The position numbers were made by a program, and so were the translations under genes. A stretch of DNA of 64,000 bases from contig CANJRA010000007.1 in the NCBI GenBank assembly GCA_947476625.1, positions 1 to 64,000 on the forward strand, in the 5' to 3' direction. The stretch comes from Fidelibacterota bacterium. GTDB taxonomy: Bacteria; Pseudomonadota; Alphaproteobacteria; Rhodospirillales; Rhodospirillaceae. The notes below the pieces were generated by a model. That model was not told where the DNA came from. It made no database searches and worked only from the letters and a program-made list of their open reading frames with translations. Positions 56,052 through 64,000 of this stretch are shown in pieces; position 1 is the first letter of the stretch; each line of letters starts with the position of its first letter.

Positions 56052-57329
56052 ATGATGAAAGCTATCGATCGCTATATTTTACGTCAGATCATCCCGACCA
56101 TTGCGGTGATTCTGTTTATCGCTGCCGTGATTCTGATGATGGAGCGGCTGATGCGCCTGCTCGACATCGCCGTCGGCAACGGCGTCTCGACGCTGGTCGT
56201 CTTTCAGATGCTGTTTTATCTGTTTCCCTATTACATCGGCTTGGCGCTTCCTATGGCGCTGTTTCTCGGCGTGCTGTTGGCTTTCCGCAAACTCTCCGGT
56301 CAATCCGAACTCGATGCCATCCATTCCTGCGGCATCGGCATGAGCCGCCTGATCCGCTCGTCGCTGGTCCTTGCTCTCGTCATGATGGGCATCAATCTGT
56401 TTCTCACCGGCTATGCCCAGCCCTATACGCGCTACCTTTTCCGCGCCGTGATGTTCAACATCACTTCCGGCGTCATCGAGCAGGGCCTCGGCGAGGGCGT
56501 CTTCACCAGTTTGCCCAATGGCTATACCCTGCGTGTCGAGCAGTCGCGCGGTGCCGGCCGAGAACTCTACGGTGTTTTTGCGCACAAGCAGGAAGATGAC
56601 GGCCATGTCGTCACGCTGACCGCCAAGCGCGGCGAACTCATGACCGGCGCCATGAACGGCACGGTGTCGCTGCGTCTTTATGAAGGCAATCGCTCCGAAT
56701 GGAATCCCGAGACCAAAGCAGCGGCGACGCTGGCTTTCCAGGTGTTCGATTGGCCGCTGAACCTCGCCGACCTCGTGCGTTTCCGTGGTCGCGGCGGCGA
56801 CGAGCGTGAGCTTACGCTGTTCGAATTATTCCGCGGCTATCGCATCAACTTAATAAATGACCATTGGAGCAATGTCGCCGAGGCCAACCCCGCGCCGGAA
56901 AAACCGCCCGAGGAAGTCATCGCGCCGTCGGCAGTATCGGCCGAACTGCATGGCCGCTTGGTGTTCTCGCTCTCCATGCTGCTGCTACCGATCCTCGCCG
57001 CACCGCTCGGCATCATGACCACGCGCGCCAGCCGGTCCTTCGGCCTCATCCTCGGCCTGTTGATCCTCGTCAGCTATCATAAAATTCTGGAATTCGCCGG
57101 CGCTTATGCTGCCTCCACGGGTGCGCCTGCCGGTATAATTCTGTGGTCGGCCTTTGCGGTCTTTACGGCGTTTACGGGCTATCTTTTCTACATCACCGAG
57201 CGCCAGGCCGGCACGCCGCCGGTCCTGCGCATGGAAGCGCGTTGGGTTGCCTTCCTCGATCGCATCGTCGCGGTGTTTCGTCCGAAGCGTCTGCAGCAGC
57301 AAGCCAGCGCCCGCGCGGCAGCGAAATAA
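56052..57329 (+). CDS. lptF: LPS export permease LptF (YjgP/YjgQ family)
   Basis: A 425-residue protein with six membrane helices, three at each end: IDRYILRQIIPTIAVILFIA opening, FYLFPYYIGLALPMALFLGV, and after the periplasmic beta-jellyroll the C-terminal LSMLLLPILAAPLGIMTTRA and FGLILGLLILVSYHKILEFA. It pairs with LptG and LptB to extract a lipid from the inner membrane. It sits inside the sphingolipid cluster with no lptD or surA nearby, which is unusual; it may serve sphingolipid as well as, or instead of, LPS. Confidence 0.92.
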   Translation: MMKAIDRYILRQIIPTIAVILFIAAVILMMERLMRLLDIAVGNGVSTLVVFQMLFYLFPYYIGLALPMALFLGVLLAFRKLSGQSELDAIHSCGIGMSRLIRSSLVLALVMMGINLFLTGYAQPYTRYLFRAVMFNITSGVIEQGLGEGVFTSLPNGYTLRVEQSRGAGRELYGVFAHKQEDDGHVVTLTAKRGELMTGAMNGTVSLRLYEGNRSEWNPETKAAATLAFQVFDWPLNLADLVRFRGRGGDERELTLFELFRGYRINLINDHWSNVAEANPAPEKPPEEVIAPSAVSAELHGRLVFSLSMLLLPILAAPLGIMTTRASRSFGLILGLLILVSYHKILEFAGAYAASTGAPAGIILWSAFAVFTAFTGYLFYITERQAGTPPVLRMEARWVAFLDRIVAVFRPKRLQQQASARAAAK

Positions 57330-57347
57330 TAAGGGGCCGGTCGCCGT

Positions 57348-58427
57348 ATGATTCTCTCTCGTTATCTCATGAAGGCATTTATCGGCCGCTTCTTGATGCT
57401 GCTGATCGGCCTTGTCCTGTTCCTGCAAACCTTGGACCTGCTGGCCACCGCCAATGAAGTCCTTGCCGGCGGCGGCGATCCTGTCGCATCGCTGTCGCGC
57501 TATGTCAGTTTGCGGCTGCCCGGTCTCGTCGAAACTGTTGCGCCGCTGGCGGCGCTTCTTGGCGCTTTAACGGCCATGGTCGGCATGGCCACCAACAGCG
57601 AAATTCTTGCCATGCGCGCAGCCGGGCGCTCGGTGCTTAGCCTTGTCGGCGGCCTGATGGCGGTGGGCATGTTGCTCTCGGGCTTGTTGTTCGTGTTCTC
57701 GGAATTCATCGTCGTGCCGACTAGCGCCAAACTCGAAGATTGGCGCGACGCCGGCTTCAAGGCTGACGGCCATGTCGAGACCGGCGAGAACAGTTGGATC
57801 ATGGATGGCAGCTCCATCATCCGCGTCGGCCATGTCATGCGCGACGGCACCGTGCTCAACGACATTCGTGTCTTCAGGCAGGACAAAGACGGCAACGTCA
57901 CCGACATTATCGGCATTCGTCTGGCGTTGTGGGAAACCGATCACTGGTCCGTCTTCGAACCCAAACGCATCGGCGGTCTCGTCCCCGAAGACGAAAACGC
58001 GCCGCTGCCGACATGGGATACGCAGCTCCGCCCCGAGCATTTCATCCGCTTCGCCAATCACCCCAATCAGCTATCGTTGAGCACGCTGCGAGAGTATTCC
58101 GGCAACCAGGCCATCGGTTCACATCCGGGATATTTCTATGACACGTGGTTGCAGCAAAAAGCGGCTGGGCCCTTGGTCCTGGCGCTCATGCCGCTTCTGG
58201 CCGCGATTGCTGCTTTTGCCCATCACCGCCAGGGCAGCTCGGTCGTCACCGTCGTGTGGGGTATTACGATTGGATTTTCGTTTGTTGTCATCGACAACAT
58301 CGTTCTGGCTATGGGCCAATTCGGCTCGCTGCCGCCGGTTTTGGCGGCATGGTTACCGCTGGCGTTGTTTGGCACACTAGGTCTGTGGATCGTATTCAGA
58401 TTTGAGCATACTGGCGCCCACACCTGA
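57348..58427 (+). CDS. lptG: LPS export permease LptG (YjgP/YjgQ family)
   Basis: A 359-residue permease with the same architecture: LSRYLMKAFIGRFLMLLIGL, LRLPGLVETVAPLAALLGAL, a periplasmic beta domain, and QGSSVVTVVWGITIGFSFVV near the C-terminus. It starts 18 bases after lptF. The following gene encodes a lipid hydroxylase, then the ceramide synthase, so the pair is embedded in the sphingolipid operon. Confidence 0.92.
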   Translation: MILSRYLMKAFIGRFLMLLIGLVLFLQTLDLLATANEVLAGGGDPVASLSRYVSLRLPGLVETVAPLAALLGALTAMVGMATNSEILAMRAAGRSVLSLVGGLMAVGMLLSGLLFVFSEFIVVPTSAKLEDWRDAGFKADGHVETGENSWIMDGSSIIRVGHVMRDGTVLNDIRVFRQDKDGNVTDIIGIRLALWETDHWSVFEPKRIGGLVPEDENAPLPTWDTQLRPEHFIRFANHPNQLSLSTLREYSGNQAIGSHPGYFYDTWLQQKAAGPLVLALMPLLAAIAAFAHHRQGSSVVTVVWGITIGFSFVVIDNIVLAMGQFGSLPPVLAAWLPLALFGTLGLWIVFRFEHTGAHT

Positions 58428-58466
58428 GCGGGCTTATATACGCGCCAGAACAATAGGATACGCCGT

Positions 58467-59279
58467 TTGAGTCTCAAACTCGGTTTCTGGAGCGATAAGG
58501 AATACCACCTCGACCGCATGGATCTCAGCGGCCTGACGGAAGCGTATTTCCAGTACTACGCTATCGCCGCTTATATTCTGGTGGCTTTAGCCGCGGGCGC
58601 TGCTGCGTTCTATGGGCTGGCGACAGGCCAAGCCGCGCTACTGCCCACATTGTTTTCCATGCTGGCCACCTTCTTCATTTATCCCATCGTCTGGTATCTG
58701 CTGCACCGCTATATCCTGCATAGCCGCTGGATGTGGAAATCAAAGCTGACCGCCGGCACGTGGAAGCGCATTCACTACGATCACCACTCCGATCCCAACA
58801 ATCTCAAGGTTTTGTTCGGCGCGCTCTACACCACACTGCCGACGGTTGCGCTGGCAAGTATGCCTGTCGGGTATCTGCTGGCCGGTTGGGTCGGCGCGCT
58901 CGCAGCGTTAGCTACCGGCGTCGTGCAGACCTGCATCTATGAATACTTTCACTGCATTCAGCATCTCGGCTACCAGCCCAAATGGGCCTGGGTGCGTGAG
59001 ATCAAAAAATTTCACATGGCGCATCATTTCCACAACGAGAATGGCAATTACGGCATCACGAATCTGTGGTGGGATAAAGTGCTGGGCACGCTTTACGAAG
59101 GTGCGGGTGCGCGCCCGCGTTCGCCGACAGTTTTCAATCTCGGTTACGACGAAGAGGTCGCCAAAACTTATCCCTACGTCGCCAAGATGACGCCGAACTG
59201 GCCCTACAACACGAACCCCGTTTCCCGCAAACGCGAGGAAGCGGCCGCGCGCGAAGCTTCCGCCGCGCAGCCGAGCTAG
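58467..59279 (+). CDS. Fatty acid/sphingolipid hydroxylase (sterol desaturase family)
   Basis: A 270-residue membrane diiron enzyme, TTG start. The His boxes are seen: LLHRYILHSRWMW, HYDHHSDPNNLKV, CIQHLGYQPKWAW and HMAHHFHNENGNYG, within four or more membrane helices. Such enzymes hydroxylate fatty acyl or long-chain-base carbons. Position between lptG and the ceramide synthase points to a sphingolipid substrate. Confidence 0.92.
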   Translation: MSLKLGFWSDKEYHLDRMDLSGLTEAYFQYYAIAAYILVALAAGAAAFYGLATGQAALLPTLFSMLATFFIYPIVWYLLHRYILHSRWMWKSKLTAGTWKRIHYDHHSDPNNLKVLFGALYTTLPTVALASMPVGYLLAGWVGALAALATGVVQTCIYEYFHCIQHLGYQPKWAWVREIKKFHMAHHFHNENGNYGITNLWWDKVLGTLYEGAGARPRSPTVFNLGYDEEVAKTYPYVAKMTPNWPYNTNPVSRKREEAAAREASAAQPS

Positions 59280-59285
59280 TCACAC

Positions 59286-60428
59286 ATGGATATTGCCGTT
59301 CGTGAGATAGGCAAGGGCGCGTCCCTCTCGCAGTTCATGCACGTGCCGCATGTCACGCAAGGCCACGATCCGTATTGGGTTGCGCCGATCGCGCTGCTTG
59401 AATCGCCGCGCCTGAACCCGAAGAAAAATCCGTGGTTCCAGAACGGTGAAGCGGCGCTGTTTGTTGCCGAACGTGGGGGCAAACTTGTCGGGCGCATCTC
59501 CGCGCAGGTGGATCACAACCATCTTAAAACCTATAACGACGCCACCGGCTTCTTCGGTTTCTTTGAAACCATCGACGACCAAGCCGTCGTCGACGCGTTG
59601 TTCAAAGCCGCTGCCGATTGGTTGCGCGCCAAAGGCATGACGCGCTGCGTCGGGCCCTTCAGCTTCAACATCAACGACGAGTCCGGCCTGCTGATCGACG
59701 GCTTCAACTGCCCGCCGCGCATGGTAATGGGCCACGCCCAGCCCTACTACCAAACTCTGGTCGAGGCCGCCGGCTTTACCAAAGTCGTCGACATGCGCGC
59801 GTATCTTACGCCGATGGACACCGGGCTGCCCTTCAAGCAGCTCAAGTGGCTCAAGCGCGCGCTCGACCGCAATCCAAGCCTCAACGTGCGCCCCATCGAC
59901 ATGAGCCGTTATGACGAAGAAATGGCCGCCGTCGGTCACATCTTCCGCACCGCCTGGGCCGAGAATTGGGGATCGATCCCGCAAACCGACGCCGAGCTTC
60001 ACCACATGGCGGCCGAGATGAAACTCATCATGATCCCCGAACTGGTGTCCATCGCCACCGTCGACGGCAAACCCGCGGCCATGTGTCTCGCGCTGCCTGA
60101 TCTCAACGAGATGACCCGCGATCTCAAGGGCAAACTCTTTCCCTTCGGTTGGGCCAAGCTGGTGTGGCGTCTGCTCACCCGCCGGTCGTTCGTTTCGGGC
60201 ACGCGCGTCCTTCTGATGGGCGTCATGCCTGAATACAAAAACAAGCCCATGGGATCGGTGTTGGCGCTGCTGACGGTCGGCGCAGTGCGCGATGCGCAGC
60301 TAAAACTCCGCATGCCGGTCGCAGAAATGAGCTGGGTGCTGGAAACCAACACCCAAACCTGCCATTCGATTGAAGACATCGGCGGTCGTGTCTACAAAAC
60401 CTACCGTATGTACGAGAAGGCGCTGTAA
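59286..60428 (+). CDS. bcerS: Bacterial ceramide synthase (GNAT-related acyltransferase)
   Basis: A 380-residue GNAT-superfamily protein. KNPWFQNGEAALFVAERGGK, RISAQVDHNHLKTYNDATGF, GFFETIDDQAVVDALFKAAA and VGPFSFNINDESGLLIDGFN make up the first acetyltransferase-like domain, then the second (YKNKPMGSVLALLTVGAVRD, EMSWVLETNTQTCHSIEDIG). This is the layout of bacterial ceramide synthases, which acylate the long-chain base. It starts seven bases after the hydroxylase gene and its stop overlaps the next small gene, consistent with an operon. Confidence 0.9.
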   Translation: MDIAVREIGKGASLSQFMHVPHVTQGHDPYWVAPIALLESPRLNPKKNPWFQNGEAALFVAERGGKLVGRISAQVDHNHLKTYNDATGFFGFFETIDDQAVVDALFKAAADWLRAKGMTRCVGPFSFNINDESGLLIDGFNCPPRMVMGHAQPYYQTLVEAAGFTKVVDMRAYLTPMDTGLPFKQLKWLKRALDRNPSLNVRPIDMSRYDEEMAAVGHIFRTAWAENWGSIPQTDAELHHMAAEMKLIMIPELVSIATVDGKPAAMCLALPDLNEMTRDLKGKLFPFGWAKLVWRLLTRRSFVSGTRVLLMGVMPEYKNKPMGSVLALLTVGAVRDAQLKLRMPVAEMSWVLETNTQTCHSIEDIGGRVYKTYRMYEKAL

Positions 60429-60685
60429 TGCTCGGGCGGCTTTTGCGGCTCTTTCTGATCGTGATGGCGGCGGCGGCCATTATCGTGCTGTTTGCTTATG
60501 CGTTTCTCGCCGCGCTGATCATCACGCCGATCCTGTTCGCGATCTTCTACTTCTTCGGCCGCACAACGGCCCAGCAGTGGTGGGTGGTCCGCCAAGGCCA
60601 ATACCAGCCTTCCGAAACTCAGCGCCCGCCGCATACGGCGCCGGTCATCGACCACGACCCCAACGATCTCCCGCCTAAGGAATAG
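60428..60685 (+). CDS. Small membrane protein after the ceramide synthase
   Basis: An 85-residue protein with one or two membrane helices (FLIVMAAAAIIVLFAYAFLA, LIITPILFAIFYFFG) and a hydrophilic Pro-rich tail (PSETQRPPHTAPVIDHDPND). The ATG overlaps the stop of the ceramide synthase by one base. Family not recognised. Its position suggests a membrane partner of sphingolipid assembly. Confidence 0.7.
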   Translation: MLGRLLRLFLIVMAAAAIIVLFAYAFLAALIITPILFAIFYFFGRTTAQQWWVVRQGQYQPSETQRPPHTAPVIDHDPNDLPPKE

Positions 60686-60687
60686 AC

Positions 60688-61683
60688 CTAAGCCGCGCGC
60701 TGCTCTTCGCAGCAAAGCTCTACTTCAACCGTGACATGGCTGAGGCAGGGGATGTTTGCCAGCAGCGCTTTATAATGCGCCGGTGTGCGCGGCTCATGCG
60801 TGACCACCGTCAGCACCGCCGCCAAGTGTCCTGGCCCTATGCGCCAGATATGTAAGTCCGCAAGGCGATTGTCGCTCTCGGCTTCAATCGCGCGCCGTAC
60901 GGCCGTTGTGGTGTCTCCGCTGGGCGTTGCATCCAGTAGGATACGCCCCGTCGTCGCGATCAGTTTCCAGGCCCACTGCGCGATGATGACGGCGCCGATG
61001 ATTCCCATCGCCGCATCCATCCACGCCAAGCCCCACAAAAGTCCCGCCGCCAGCGCCGCAATGGCCAGCACCGATGTCAACGCATCCGTCAGCACATGCA
61101 CATAAGCCGCGCGCATGTTGTGATCCTGGTGGTGATGATCATGCCCGTGATCATGCCCATGATCATGTGCGTGGTGGTCGTCAGCGTTGGTCGCTTGATG
61201 GAGCTCATCTTCGTAAAGATGCGTGTGGTCGTCCTTTAGTATCCACGCGCTGACAAGATTAACCGCCAACCCAATCGCCGCCACCCACAACGCTTCGCTG
61301 TATGAGATTTCGACGGGGTTCAGCAATCGCACGCTCGACTCGAACGCCATGATGACAGCGATGATGATCAACAGCAGTGCGCTGGAAAAAGCCGCGAGAT
61401 CGCCGACCTTGCCGGTTCCGAAAGTGTAAGTGCTGTTTTCGGCATGACGCCGCGCGTAGGCATAGGCAAAGGTCGCGATGCCCAGTGCAGCTGCGTGGCT
61501 TCCCATATGCCAGCCGTCGGCCAGAAGCGCCATCGAGTTGAAGATATAGCCGGCGAAAATCTCCGCCGTCATGGTTACCAACGTCAACCACAGTACAATC
61601 ATGGTGCGCCGGGCATTTCTTTGATGTCCGGTGGCCAGGAAGCTATGTGGCTTTTGCCATTTATCCATTGAATCGCTGTGCAT
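60688..61683 (-). CDS. dmeF: DmeF-type cation diffusion facilitator (Co/Ni exporter)
   Basis: Start at 61683 gives 331 residues (ATG 61668 is also possible). CDF features: LADGWHMGSHAAALGIATFA with the D-H metal site, AYARRHAENSTYTFGTGKVG, then a His/Asp-rich cytoplasmic loop HHAHDHGHDHGHDHHHQDHN, and AAYVHVLTDALTSVLAIAAL with the second HxxxD. DmeF exports cobalt and nickel. It is convergent with the small membrane gene and divergent from the methyltransferase gene; no DmeR regulator is adjacent. Confidence 0.93.
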   Translation of the reverse strand: MHSDSMDKWQKPHSFLATGHQRNARRTMIVLWLTLVTMTAEIFAGYIFNSMALLADGWHMGSHAAALGIATFAYAYARRHAENSTYTFGTGKVGDLAAFSSALLLIIIAVIMAFESSVRLLNPVEISYSEALWVAAIGLAVNLVSAWILKDDHTHLYEDELHQATNADDHHAHDHGHDHGHDHHHQDHNMRAAYVHVLTDALTSVLAIAALAAGLLWGLAWMDAAMGIIGAVIIAQWAWKLIATTGRILLDATPSGDTTTAVRRAIEAESDNRLADLHIWRIGPGHLAAVLTVVTHEPRTPAHYKALLANIPCLSHVTVEVELCCEEQRAA

Positions 61684-61764
61684 GCGCCGAGTGTAACAAG
61701 TCTGGCATGCCTGTTCTATCCCCACTTTCTGCCCTATGCTGATGTTTCATTCGGGAGAGAACAC

Positions 61765-62478
61765 ATGCGCATCTTTCTGAAAACGCTCCTCGCGGCTATA
61801 TCCTTGAGTTTTGCTGTTCCGGCGTTTGCCGCCGACGATGGTTACAAAAACACCGGCTTAACGCTGGATGGCATCGGCAAGTCTTACATGGGCCGCGAAA
61901 TTGCGGCGGTCATGGGCTACCCGGGCGCCGCGTGGCTGGAACGCGCCGAGCGCGAAAAAGAAGAAGGCACGTCAAAGCTGCTGCCTTTACTCGGGCTGAA
62001 GCCCACAGATGTGGTCGCTGATATTGGTGCCGGGACCGGTTATTTCAGTTTCCGTCTCGCACCGCTTGTCCCGCAGGGCAAAGTCTATGCTGAAGATATT
62101 CAGCAAGAGATGCTCGATTTTATCACAGCACGGAAAGCGAAGGGCGAGGGGGCCAACGTCCTGCCGACACTGGGCGGCGTCAGCGATCCCCGGCTACCCG
62201 CGGGTTCCATCGATCTGATCTTGATGGTTGATGTCTATCACGAGTTTTCATATCCGCGCGAAATGGGATTGGCTATGGCCCGTGCCCTCAAGCCGGGCGG
62301 CCGCATTGCCCTTGTCGAGTACCGCGCCGAAGACCCCAACGTTCCTATCAGGGACGTCCACAAAATGACCGAGAGCCAGGCCAAAAAAGAAATGGCCGCC
62401 GCCGGGCTCACATGGGTCAGCACCGACAGCAAAACGCTGCCCTGGCAGCACCTGATGATTTTCGCAAAACCGAAATAG
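61765..62478 (+). CDS. Exported SAM-dependent methyltransferase-fold protein
   Basis: ATG at 61765 with a GGGAGAG ribosome site gives 237 residues. The signal peptide is clear (IFLKTLLAAISLSFAVPAFA then AADDGY). The mature domain is a class I methyltransferase: VVADIGAGTGYFSFRLAPLV (SAM motif), SIDLILMVDVYHEFSYPREM, ALKPGGRIALVEYRAEDPNV. SAM is not known to be supplied to the periplasm, so the activity in that compartment is open. It is divergent from dmeF. Confidence 0.88.
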   Translation: MRIFLKTLLAAISLSFAVPAFAADDGYKNTGLTLDGIGKSYMGREIAAVMGYPGAAWLERAEREKEEGTSKLLPLLGLKPTDVVADIGAGTGYFSFRLAPLVPQGKVYAEDIQQEMLDFITARKAKGEGANVLPTLGGVSDPRLPAGSIDLILMVDVYHEFSYPREMGLAMARALKPGGRIALVEYRAEDPNVPIRDVHKMTESQAKKEMAAAGLTWVSTDSKTLPWQHLMIFAKPK

Positions 62479-62490
62479 TAGGCCGAGCTA

Positions 62491-62745
62491 GTAGCTTCCA
62501 GCTTCGGGCGCGGGTAATCCGGGATCCGCAGGCGGCGGCGTATCGTACGGCGCTATATCCGGCCCGCTGGGTTGCGGTGCGGGGACTTCCTGCGGCAACG
62601 GCGGCGGAATATCGGCGGGCGGCTCATGTTTGGGGTCGTCCCCAGGCAGCTCTTGTTCTTGCGCGTTTTGCACGAACATCACCGGGCCATACCCTTGAAG
62701 CGCGCTAAGACCATTACACACATCTTCAACCCATTGCTGATTCAT
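62491..62745 (-). CDS. Pro-rich small protein
   Basis: Start at 62745 gives a protein of about 85 residues ending PADPGLPAPEAGSY. After a short N-terminal helical stretch (WVEDVCNGLSALQGYGPVMF) it is a Pro/Ala/acid-rich, probably disordered tail. No signal peptide is evident. Family not recognised. The stop lies near 62488 and is convergent with the methyltransferase gene. Confidence 0.45.
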
Positions 62746-63029
62746 AACAACCTCTCTGGCTTTCGTGCGCCGTTTACGCGCACCGATTGCGAAAGTCGGA
62801 CATGAAACAAGGCGCGCGGCGAATACGCTGCGCCTGCTTTCATATAACGCGCCCCGCACATCAAAGTTCTCCCGCCTGCTGAGGTTGGGGTCATTCGCGC
62901 CGGTTGAATCGCTTTGTGGCCGTGGAACTTAGCGCCATTCCCCGCATTTACTGTGTGTCCTGTGTGGCGGTGCTACCCGCGGTCACAGGTAACAAATGAA
63001 CGCGGAAAGGTCCGGCGACGGAGGTTCAT

Positions 63030-63203
63030 ATGAAACACGCACACAACGCGATTATCATCTCATCGATTATGATGTGCTCTGCGGTTGGTTTTGCCGCGTC
63101 CGCAGACGCTGCGCCTGTGTCCAATGATACGGTGCGTGCGCGTGCGCAACGCACGCTTGATGTCGCGCCCGCCGCTCCGCCGCTCGCCGCGCTGTTGAAG
63201 TGA
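63030..63203 (+). CDS. Small exported protein (57 aa)
   Basis: ATG at 63030 after CGGAGG opens MKHAHNAIIISSIMMCSAVG with a signal peptide cleaved near FAASADA. The mature peptide (VSNDTVRARAQRTLDVAPAA) is only about 30 residues. The stop overlaps the GTG start of the next gene by four bases (GTGA), so the two are translationally coupled, or the pair is one gene split by a frameshift. Confidence 0.6.
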   Translation: MKHAHNAIIISSIMMCSAVGFAASADAAPVSNDTVRARAQRTLDVAPAAPPLAALLK

Positions 63204-63706
63204 CGGTAGAAGATAAAGCTCACGCACCTGCGCCGCGTCAGGTTCAACGCACACCGCTTTCCGCGACTCAATCAAATGAACCCAAGCTGACCCCGATTTC
63301 TATTACAACCTCATCCTCGCCATCAGCGTCTGAAACATATGCGCCGGCGGCATATGCTCCAGCGGCGGGCGCGCCGATGTCGCTGCGCGCCGCGTGGGCG
63401 GATTCAGTGCATCCGCAAGTAAATCCGCGTGCAGTTTCCTTGCTGATTCCAATTAGGCTGATTCCAGTCGGCCTCACGCCAATCGCGCAAAGCGCCGTCT
63501 GTGACCCGTCCTTGACGGCCGAGCAATGCGCGCGTCAATCGGGTCCGCCGCGTGCCGCGCCCGAGCCCGGTCAGCCGGTTGTGCCGCCACCGCCTGTTGT
63601 TCCTGAAGCGCAGGCCCCCGGTGTGGCGAAGCCTCCGGGTCAGGAAGTAGAGCCGGTTCCTGTCACGCCGCCCGCCGGTCACAGGATCAACTATGCCGGT
63701 GATTAA
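63200..63706 (+). CDS. Pro/Ala-rich protein of unknown function
   Basis: A 168-residue protein from GTG 63200. It is Pro-, Ser- and Ala-rich, with PQVNPRAVSLLIPIRLIPVG as the only hydrophobic stretch and a Cys pair in SAVCDPSLTAEQCARQSG. There is no signal peptide of its own; the upstream 57-residue gene has one. A frameshift-split single exported protein is possible. Family not recognised. Confidence 0.5.
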   Translation: MTVEDKAHAPAPRQVQRTPLSATQSNEPKLTPISITTSSSPSASETYAPAAYAPAAGAPMSLRAAWADSVHPQVNPRAVSLLIPIRLIPVGLTPIAQSAVCDPSLTAEQCARQSGPPRAAPEPGQPVVPPPPVVPEAQAPGVAKPPGQEVEPVPVTPPAGHRINYAGD

Positions 63707-63764
63707 GCCGAAGCTTGCGCCGCCGCCGATCAGCGCAAACTGATCCGATTGACGATCAGTCTGA

Positions 63765-64000
63765 TTAAGCGACGGATCTCTCTGTCGCCGGCGTCTCTGG
63801 TGTAATCAGCAATTGTTGCGCAAACCGGATAATGGCAGTGGTTCCTGTTCCCAGCGTGCTGTCGATAATGAGTTCTCCGCCCAACAAGTCCATATAGCGC
63901 TTGCAGATCGATAGACCCAGGCCGGTTCCCTGTCCCGAATGAGAGACGGAAGGGTTGCCTTGCAGAAAGGGCTCCCCTAGGCGTTTCAACAGCGCCGGTT
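63765..64000 (-). CDS. Histidine kinase, C-terminal end (runs off the window)
   Basis: The visible 78 codons end a sensor kinase ATPase domain: RLGEPFLQGNPSVSHSGQ, the G2 box in GQGTGLGLSICKRYM, DLLGGELIIDSTLGTGT, then TAIIRFAQQLL. The F box (PFLQ) and G boxes are those of HATPase_c. The N-terminal sensor and His domains lie outside the window. It is convergent with the Pro-rich gene. Confidence 0.88.
   Translation of the reverse strand, partial: PALLKRLGEPFLQGNPSVSHSGQGTGLGLSICKRYMDLLGGELIIDSTLGTGTTAIIRFAQQLLITPETPATERSVA

Noticed and set aside
61122-61202. Tandem CATGATCATGCC-type repeats inside the DmeF gene.
   Set aside because: They encode the His/Asp-rich metal loop that the family normally has.

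Overview
The window is chromosomal DNA, GC-rich and densely coding, from an alphaproteobacterium. The evidence is the queA-tgt-queG and lptCAB-rpoN-ptsN gene orders, PhaR next to PHA genes, a DUF2937 protein, an NDUFA9-like epimerase, a TAXI receptor and a Caulobacter-type ceramide cluster. Genus cannot be fixed from sequence reading alone; a Rhodospirillales, Micropepsales or Caulobacterales-like lineage fits best.

Layout. 0-1.1 kb: an IS3 OrfA remnant beside a broken alpha/beta-hydrolase-like lipoprotein gene. 1.3-6.1 kb (minus): a glycan cluster with a fused glycosyltransferase/phosphoglycosyl transferase, a DegT aminotransferase and a polytopic membrane protein. 6.4-13 kb: a secreted subtilase with a duplicated C-terminal domain, a DUF2937 protein, the queuosine operon queA-tgt-queG and an XRE regulator. 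13-16.7 kb: PHA metabolism (phaR, a small protein overlapping a PhaC-like gene, phaA). 16.7-29.2 kb: housekeeping and transport genes (MATE, gloB, TAXI receptor, M17 and M61 peptidases, a UppP-like protein lacking its catalytic residues, YqaA, ybdD-cstA, NDUFA9-like).

29.4-38.7 kb starts at tRNA-Leu(CAG) and looks like accessory DNA. It holds decaying HWE-type sensory kinase genes (a 5' truncation, a PAS-REC deletion chimera, a Trp-to-TGA nonsense change), then a run of small-molecule enzymes nearly all with export signals (cupin, SnoaL-like, MDR dehydrogenase, VOC, epoxide hydrolase, SRPBCC) and a GT61 fragment.

38.8-45.4 kb is core envelope biology: an RNase D-like gene, kdsD-lptC-lptA-lptB in four-base overlaps, rpoN with a consensus sigma-54 promoter just upstream, and ptsN. 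45.5-48.5 kb holds a deletion scar between two 5'-truncated genes and a copper-RiPP operon (DUF2282 precursor, DUF692 MNIO enzyme, DUF2063 partner).

48.6-60.7 kb is a sphingolipid cluster: fatty acyl-AMP ligase, SDR reductase, acyl carrier protein, serine palmitoyltransferase, a nucleotidyltransferase-like protein with a ceramide-kinase-like protein, a lipid hydroxylase and a GNAT-type ceramide synthase. The LPS-export permeases lptF and lptG sit inside it, without lptD, which suggests coupling of sphingolipid synthesis to transport toward the outer membrane. The window ends with a DmeF-like metal exporter, an exported SAM methyltransferase, small Pro-rich proteins and the 3' end of a histidine kinase gene.
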